Assembly (NCBI RefSeq): GCF_030297135.1
Contig: NZ_AP028066.1
Coordinates: forward strand, 558,001-622,000
Direction: 5' to 3'
Source of the DNA: Pseudoalteromonas apostichopi
GTDB lineage: Bacteria > Pseudomonadota > Gammaproteobacteria > Enterobacterales > Alteromonadaceae
Length of the DNA stretch: 64,000 nt
The number at the start of each line of letters is the position of its first letter. Positions within the stretch are counted from its first letter, which is position 1. Both the position numbers and the translations under genes were made by a program. The notes under the pieces are model-generated. The model had not been told where the DNA came from. It searched no databases and saw only the letters and a program-made list of their open reading frames with translations. Positions 59,323-64,000 of the stretch are shown in pieces.

Positions 59323-59951
59323 TGAAACTTTATAGCTATTTTCGTTCATCAGCTGCATACCGAGTACGCATTGCTCTTAATTTAAAGAATATTGATCACG
59401 AGTTGGTGACTGTAAATTTATTAAAATCAGAGCAGCAAAGCGACGAGTATCTAGCAAAAAACCCTCAAGGATTATTGCCAGCACTTGAAACTGAACAAGG
59501 TGTACTTGCGCAATCACTGGCTATTTTAGAATGGCTTGAAGAAGCCCACCCTGAAACACCTCTTTTAACTGGAGATGCGTGGCAAAAAGCTCAAATACGC
59601 AATTTATGTTATGCCGTAGCATGTGATATCCACCCTATCGATAATTTGCGCGTATTAAAGTACTTAGCTAACGATCTTGGTGTTGACGAAGAGGCAAAAA
59701 CCACCTGGTATAAACATTGGGTAGAAGTTGGTTTTGAGAGTATCGAAAAACTTCTCAATGAAGCGAACACCTTTTGTGTGGGCAACAAACCAACGCTTGC
59801 TGATGTGTGCTTAGTGCCGCAAGTATTTAATGCTCTGCGCTTTAAGGTTGATATGAGTAAGTACCCTAAAATTGCCGCAGTTTATGAGCAATGTAATAAG
59901 CTTGATGCATTTATTGATGCTGCACCACAAAATCAGCCGGATGCAATTTAA
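59322..59951 (+). CDS. maiA: Maleylacetoacetate isomerase
   Basis: Glutathione-dependent zeta-class GST that isomerises maleylacetoacetate to fumarylacetoacetate, 209 residues. The N-terminal thioredoxin-like domain has YSYFRSSAAYRVRIALNLK with the catalytic Ser region, NPQGLLPALE and QSLAILEWLEE. The C-terminal helical domain has DIHPIDNLRVLKYL and GNKPTLADVCLVPQVFNA, both zeta-class signatures. It is translationally coupled to hmgA. Fumarylacetoacetase (fahA), often the third gene, is not in the window. Confidence 0.95.
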   Translation: MKLYSYFRSSAAYRVRIALNLKNIDHELVTVNLLKSEQQSDEYLAKNPQGLLPALETEQGVLAQSLAILEWLEEAHPETPLLTGDAWQKAQIRNLCYAVACDIHPIDNLRVLKYLANDLGVDEEAKTTWYKHWVEVGFESIEKLLNEANTFCVGNKPTLADVCLVPQVFNALRFKVDMSKYPKIAAVYEQCNKLDAFIDAAPQNQPDAI

Positions 59952-59973
59952 GCTTTTCAATTATTCATGAAAA

Positions 59974-59994
59974 AGGCCCGAACACTTCGGGCCT
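59974..59994 (+). terminator. Terminator after maiA
   Basis: AGGCCCG (59974-59980) and CGGGCCT (59988-59994) flank the loop AACACTT, preceded by an A-tract and followed by GTATTTTT. Confidence 0.85.
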
Positions 59995-60003
59995 GTATTT
60001 TTG

Positions 60004-60234
60004 TTATCTAAGCGCTGAGTTAATCACACTCACATGGTTAATTAAATCTAGTCCCAAATCAGTTAAGTAGCCTCCATCTGGGCTGTCAGTAATGCCCTTA
60101 TCATAAAGACGTTGTGCTGCATCTCTAATTGAACTTTCGGCATCGGAGTGAATTTTAATTCCCTGCATTTGTGAATTACGAGGAAATTTTGCAAGTAGGG
60201 TTAGTTCGTCGATCATATTTTTATCAAATTGCAT
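60004..60234 (-). CDS. TIGR02647-family small protein
   Basis: A 76-residue cytoplasmic protein matching in pattern the TIGR02647 family of gammaproteobacteria: an N-terminal helix (IDELTLLAKF), GIKIHSDAESSIRDAAQRLY, then GYLTDLGLDLINHV. Its function is unknown; the layout resembles a small winged-helix or DNA-binding fold. AAAAAGGTGAACACATG gives a good ribosome-binding site. It is convergent with maiA. Confidence 0.78.
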   Translation of the reverse strand: MQFDKNMIDELTLLAKFPRNSQMQGIKIHSDAESSIRDAAQRLYDKGITDSPDGGYLTDLGLDLINHVSVINSALR

Positions 60235-60311
60235 GTGTTCACCTTTTTATTATTTATTCCTTGTCATAAGCTTAGTGTAGTTATACAAATCTGCCCAACG
60301 GGAGAGGTATT

Positions 60312-60611
60312 TTGTTAAAGAAAATTTTACTGTTAAGCACTTTGTTTATTTTAGTATTTTTAAATAAAGCACTAGCAAAGGAAAATCCAGTGATTGTGCT
60401 CGACGGTCAAGAAGCATTGAACAACCAAAAAGTCTGTTGGTATGAAAATAAACACTACACCGAAGGTGCTTATATTTCTGTTGGTGACATTACGTTAATA
60501 TGCACCGCCAAACAGCCTAATTTTTCAAACAGTGATTTAGCTTGGCTAAGACTTAATGCTAATGGCGAGATTATTTATCCGAAACAAGCTAAAACGATTC
60601 ATGTCAATTAG
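60312..60611 (+). CDS. DUF1496-like exported small protein
   Basis: A 99-residue protein with a signal peptide (KKILLLSTLFILVFLNKALA) and a short domain with two cysteines in the DUF1496 pattern (VCWYENKHYTEGAYISVGDI, then LICTA). The start codon is TTG, supported by GGGAGAGG upstream. The likely location is periplasmic; function is unknown. It is followed after 56 bp by the VF530-like gene on the same strand. Confidence 0.72.
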   Translation: MLKKILLLSTLFILVFLNKALAKENPVIVLDGQEALNNQKVCWYENKHYTEGAYISVGDITLICTAKQPNFSNSDLAWLRLNANGEIIYPKQAKTIHVN

Positions 60612-60667
60612 CTTAAAACCAGCATATAGGTTACTATTGCGCGGTTGCAAATAACCTAAGATTTATC

Positions 60668-60934
60668 ATGGACAATCAACCAAACAATCCATTACATGGC
60701 GTTAAATTAGCTGACATAGTTACTAAACTGGTAGAAAAACTTGGTTGGGACGGGATGGCAGCGCACGTCGATGTACGCTGCTTTCAAAATGACCCAAGTG
60801 TAAAGTCGAGTCTTAAATTTTTACGAAAGACCCCTTGGGCACGTGAAAAAGTAGAACAGTTATATATTGATACCATTATCAATAATGACCATGCCGATGA
60901 TGGCTCTTTCCAGTGGAAAAGCATTAAAAAGTAA
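60668..60934 (+). CDS. VF530-family (DUF2132) DNA-binding-like protein
   Basis: An 88-residue protein of the VF530/DUF2132 family: NPLHGVKLADIVTKLVEKLG, then GWDGMAA, CFQNDPSVKSSLKFLRKTPW, AREKVEQLY. The Vibrio fischeri member has a known structure and is suspected to bind DNA, but its biological role is not established. The conserved PW and FL-K-T motifs are intact. It is convergent with the phosphatase/kinase fusion gene, with six bases between stops. Confidence 0.87.
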   Translation: MDNQPNNPLHGVKLADIVTKLVEKLGWDGMAAHVDVRCFQNDPSVKSSLKFLRKTPWAREKVEQLYIDTIINNDHADDGSFQWKSIKK

Positions 60935-60940
60935 TCATTG

Positions 60941-62563
60941 CTAATCTTCAGCAGCTACAATCACCGAAAGCGATTTCGGTGAAATCTCAACATCTAGTTT
61001 ATCCGCTGTTTTTACCTCACCATCAATAACGTAGCTCAAGCCACCTTCTGCGCTCACAGTCACTCGTTTAGCATTTGTGTGATGACTATTAATTGCGAAA
61101 CTAGTTTGAGTTATACTTGAGAACACTAACTCTGCGATGCTTAAAGTACTCGCTTTAGAGTCGGCACTGGGTGTTAACCAGTTTACATCAAGTAAACCAT
61201 CTTGATGATCTGGCTGCCCAGCAGATTGAGCAAGTAACGTGGTAAATGGCGCGGCATTGGCAATGATTAAACTTGTAGTATTAATGGTTTTCAGCTCGTT
61301 GTCGTCAATGGTAACATCGTAGTCTTGCGCTTCATGCTCGCCTAATGCTTGCCAAAAGCCCTGTAAATAAGCCAGTTGACCTGACTCATTTTTTGCATCT
61401 CGATGCGCTTTTTCGATCATCTTTTGTTCAAAACCGATGCCAACTAGTAACAACATACGCTCGCCATTACAAACTGCAGTATCAATACGACTATCTTGAC
61501 CTTCAATAATGAGCTCACAAGCCTGCTCTACTGGTATAAGTTTAGACTTAATACCCATTAAAACATGGGCAAGCGCATTAGCAGTACCCAAAGGAATAAT
61601 GCCTAGTTTACAATCAGTATTAACAAGCACACTTGCAACTTCAGTTACTGTACCATCACCACCACAAGCAATAACCACATCAGGGCTTAACTCTAGGGCT
61701 TCTTTTGCTAGTTGAGTACCATCGACTTCTTCTGAAGTTGTATAAACGGTTAAATCGTAATACTCAGATAAGCGTGATGTTATTTGCTTACGTTTTGATT
61801 CCCAAAGCTTTGTGCCTGATACTGGGTTTGCAATAAGTACGGCTTTATTCTTTATTAATAAGTCACCAGAGCGATGTCGGCGAACAAGATGACGCAGCTG
61901 ACGCTTATTTAGATTGGCTGTTTGTCGAGTCTCTTTAATTTGTGCGAGAATTTGATGTACATCTGCATCTTTATTTTGGCTAAGTAAGTAAGCTGCCATT
62001 ACAAATACTGAGCGTCCTCGACCAAGTGCACAATGCACAACGACACGTCTATCTGCTTTTACTTGATGGTCAATCCAATTAATGGCTTGATGTAATTGGG
62101 CACGAGTAGGTACACTGTGATCAAGTACAGGAATATTTAAATAACGAATATTCTCTTGTGTTGAAGACCATTCAAGGCCATCAAATTCGCATGTTACATC
62201 TAAAATAGCCGTAATACCCATTTCTTTCATTGAGTCTATATCTGAAGGAAATAACCGACAGGCTAAAAATAAATGTTCATTAATTTGTTGTAGTGGCGGA
62301 ACTTTATCGTGCTTTCTCGACCATGCGTTATAAAGTTGTGCTCCCAACAAAAAGGGAATAAATGCCCAACGGATGTAGATGGGTATCACTCCGTTTTCTC
62401 GTTTTCTGAAAATACGTGCGATATTAAAAAAGTAAGCGCCGCTAACTAAAAGCAACGACAGAGCAGTCCAATAAAAGAACAGCGCAAAATACACAGTTTC
62501 AACCATAATAGCCGCAATTATAAATACAATCGCTAGTGCCAAGTAACTAAAAGCTGCCCACAT
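60941..62563 (-). CDS. Dual-specificity phosphatase/diacylglycerol-kinase fusion with membrane anchor
   Basis: A 540-residue fusion. About three N-terminal membrane helices (residues 2-80) are followed by a dual-specificity phosphatase domain (about 90-220) with the P-loop HCALGRGRS (Cys178; HCx5R intact), then a diacylglycerol/sphingosine-kinase catalytic domain (about 230-540; LIANPVSGTK, ACGGDGTVTEVA, LGIIPLGTANALA). It probably acts on phospholipids or polyprenol lipids at the inner membrane: one domain phosphorylates a lipid, the other removes phosphate. I place the start at ATG 62563, with AAGGAG five bases upstream, rather than GTG 62569. Confidence 0.9.
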   Translation of the reverse strand: MWAAFSYLALAIVFIIAAIMVETVYFALFFYWTALSLLLVSGAYFFNIARIFRKRENGVIPIYIRWAFIPFLLGAQLYNAWSRKHDKVPPLQQINEHLFLACRLFPSDIDSMKEMGITAILDVTCEFDGLEWSSTQENIRYLNIPVLDHSVPTRAQLHQAINWIDHQVKADRRVVVHCALGRGRSVFVMAAYLLSQNKDADVHQILAQIKETRQTANLNKRQLRHLVRRHRSGDLLIKNKAVLIANPVSGTKLWESKRKQITSRLSEYYDLTVYTTSEEVDGTQLAKEALELSPDVVIACGGDGTVTEVASVLVNTDCKLGIIPLGTANALAHVLMGIKSKLIPVEQACELIIEGQDSRIDTAVCNGERMLLLVGIGFEQKMIEKAHRDAKNESGQLAYLQGFWQALGEHEAQDYDVTIDDNELKTINTTSLIIANAAPFTTLLAQSAGQPDHQDGLLDVNWLTPSADSKASTLSIAELVFSSITQTSFAINSHHTNAKRVTVSAEGGLSYVIDGEVKTADKLDVEISPKSLSVIVAAED

Positions 62564-62867
62564 AATCACTCCTTGTTATTCTAATTGAATAGAACAATGC
62601 AAATTTCACTCCAGTTAAATCTACTTGTTAAACACTATTGGCTTTTTAAAATCAATGACTTAGATTCAAACTGAAAACTTACCCTTTAAGTTTAGGACAT
62701 TTTTTCACAACTTTTTGAATAACTTACAATTATTTACATACGCAAAATATCATAAATTTTAAGGCTGGCTTTCTCTAATAGTCTAAAATTAAAGTTAAGC
62801 ACACTAAACATTTATATTTAGTGAAGCTTATTTTAAAAACTTAAATCAATCCTGAGCCTAATTCGTT
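62564..62867. other. AT-rich intergenic region before the anti-sigma gene
   Basis: About 304 bp between divergent genes. It contains AT-rich promoter-like hexamers but I see no gene, no strong hairpin and no clear operator. In particular there is no sigma-factor gene directly upstream of the anti-sigma factor. Confidence 0.5.
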
Positions 62868-63557
62868 ATGAAATACGATGACCACACGCTACTTAATTTT
62901 CTTGCAGCAGAATACGTTCTAGGCACATTACATGGCCATGCCCGAGATAGATTTAGCCGCTTAATGCGAACCTCACCAAGAGCTCGCTACGCAACCTCAT
63001 TATGGCAAAGGTATATAAAAAATTTAGAAAACGCGATTGAATCTAACCCACCCGATCAACAAGTATGGGATAAAATATCAAAAAGAATTGACCCGATACT
63101 TTTACCGGCAGAAAAGAAAGCAAAAGGCTTTAACTTTGTAATTTTTAATGCTTGGGCTGCTATTGCCTCTGCGGCGTGCGTTGTATTGGTTTTGATTACT
63201 TGGCAACCGCAAGAGTCATTTAGCGATAAAATCAGTCATTCAATGACATTTTATGATTCATCAAATAAGCCTCTTTGGAATTTAGATATAAGCGATCACA
63301 GTATTTTACTTAAAGCGGCTAGTGATATGAGTATACAAACTGATTATGACTACCAGTTATGGATCCGTTTAAAAGGCTACCCCAACGCTATTCCTATTGT
63401 TTTATTACCAAAAACAGATAGCAAAGAAATTGCCCGCAATGCATTATTTAAACCGCAAAATATTGCGTTGCTAGCAATAAGCCGCGAGCCGACTGGCGGT
63501 TCACAATCAGGCTCCCCAAGTGAAATTATTTATACAGCTAAACTTAACGTTAATTAA
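62868..63557 (+). CDS. RskA-like anti-sigma factor
   Basis: A 229-residue single-pass membrane protein. N-terminal anti-sigma domain (about 1-80; LLNFLAAEYVLGTLHGHARD, RFSRLM, W-x-x-x-L), membrane segment (about 103-121), and a periplasmic RskA C-terminal domain (about 125-229; DYQLWIRLKG, LAISREPTGGSQSGSPSEII), the usual family end. It should sequester an ECF sigma factor until periplasmic cleavage. In most genomes the sigma gene lies immediately upstream; here it does not, so it is an orphan or its partner is encoded to the right. Confidence 0.87.
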   Translation: MKYDDHTLLNFLAAEYVLGTLHGHARDRFSRLMRTSPRARYATSLWQRYIKNLENAIESNPPDQQVWDKISKRIDPILLPAEKKAKGFNFVIFNAWAAIASAACVVLVLITWQPQESFSDKISHSMTFYDSSNKPLWNLDISDHSILLKAASDMSIQTDYDYQLWIRLKGYPNAIPIVLLPKTDSKEIARNALFKPQNIALLAISREPTGGSQSGSPSEIIYTAKLNVN

Positions 63558-63735
63558 CCATACACAGCCTAAAGATTCATTATTAAAACACGAGCAAAGC
63601 CACTATTTCTAAGACAGATGACCTAGCCGTTAAACCTTTGTACTTGCTATAGTAACAGCCCCTTTTTACTTATCTTAAATAAATGCGGTCATTCGAGCAT
63701 AAGACTTGCCCGCCTGTATTATCTCAGGAATAAAA

Positions 63736-64000
63736 ATGAAAAAGTCGTTGTTGTTTACGCTATTTCTATTGATTTTTAGTTTTACCAGTTATGCCCACCA
63801 GCAAAGCACCGCTTACCTTACTTTAGAACAACAAACGAGTCATACACTTTCATTAACTGGCTCTTGGCAAGCCTCTGTGACTGATCTCGATAAAGCAGTA
63901 AACTTCGATAAAAATCAGGATAATGTAATTGCATGGCATGAAATTACCTCTCAGCAGCAAGCAATTTTTAACTATCTAAATAGCCATTTGATTGTTTTAC
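63736..64000 (+). CDS. HupE/UreJ_2-like exported protein (3' end cut by window edge)
   Basis: First 88 residues of an open frame starting at ATG 63736, with AGGAA 10 bases upstream. A signal peptide (KKSLLFTLFLLIFSFTSYA) is followed by AHQQSTAYLTLEQQ, LTGSWQASVTDLDKAVNFD and an EF-hand-like KNQDNVIAWHE, a pattern I associate with the N-terminal domain of HupE/UreJ_2 membrane proteins. The membrane part lies beyond the window, so the call is provisional. Confidence 0.6.
   Translation, partial: MKKSLLFTLFLLIFSFTSYAHQQSTAYLTLEQQTSHTLSLTGSWQASVTDLDKAVNFDKNQDNVIAWHEITSQQQAIFNYLNSHLIVL

Overview
This window looks like chromosomal DNA of a marine gammaproteobacterium close to Pseudoalteromonas. That placement is inferred from low-GC coding sequence, the mix of families (MarR-hmgA-maiA, PqiABC, an M16 lipoprotein protease, an Oar-like TonB receptor, a GlyGly-CTERM protein) and general protein resemblance; no database search was possible. 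No rRNA, tRNA or CRISPR array was seen.

Left part (1-12.5 kb). A CPA1-type Na+/H+ antiporter runs off the left edge. Its start codon overlaps the stop codon of a 403-residue tyrosine recombinase. A SYLF-domain lipoprotein follows. From about 2967 to 11867 lies an apparently complete filamentous-phage (inovirus) prophage of about 8.9 kb. Its gene order matches Ff phages: divergent repressor, two-tyrosine HUH replication protein, ssDNA-binding protein, two tiny coat ORFs, major coat protein, pIII/TspB-like adsorption protein, pVI-like protein and pI/Zot ATPase. A 342-bp noncoding region with strong hairpins follows. The distal end carries a protein resembling the TLC-phage Xer activation factor (XafT/VC1465) and two cargo genes, a one-TM protein and a zinc-ribbon/DUF4145 protein. 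Both ends carry dif-like XerC/XerD sites that share the same central hexamer. The phage-derived XerD arm is degenerate, as known for TLC phage, which fits the presence of an XafT-like gene.

Middle part (12.5-35 kb). A 1746-residue kinase/AAA/GAF/histidine-kinase hybrid and a PAS chemoreceptor form a signalling pair. Two patatin-like phospholipases flank an alanine/sodium symporter. An LLM flavin oxidoreductase and a siderophore-interacting reductase diverge from a MarR gene, with two 19-bp palindromes between them. umuDC follows under a clear LexA box. Next come ybaK, a YiaW/YiaV-like membrane pair, dnaK-dnaJ with a sigma32-type promoter, and an acyl-CoA thioesterase.

Right part (35-64 kb). 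This holds pqiABC, a NUDIX-GNAT pair, an M16 protease, a MAPEG protein, and a 265-bp MITE-like element between convergent genes. A GlyGly-CTERM cyclophilin, a UshA-like nucleotidase and an unrecognised membrane/periplasmic-binding pair follow, then an S1/P1 nuclease and a large TonB receptor. A ferric-iron ABC operon with a Fur box comes next, then hmgA-maiA with a divergent MarR gene. The window ends with small conserved proteins, a phosphatase/diacylglycerol-kinase fusion, an orphan RskA-like anti-sigma factor, and the beginning of a HupE/UreJ_2-like exported protein.
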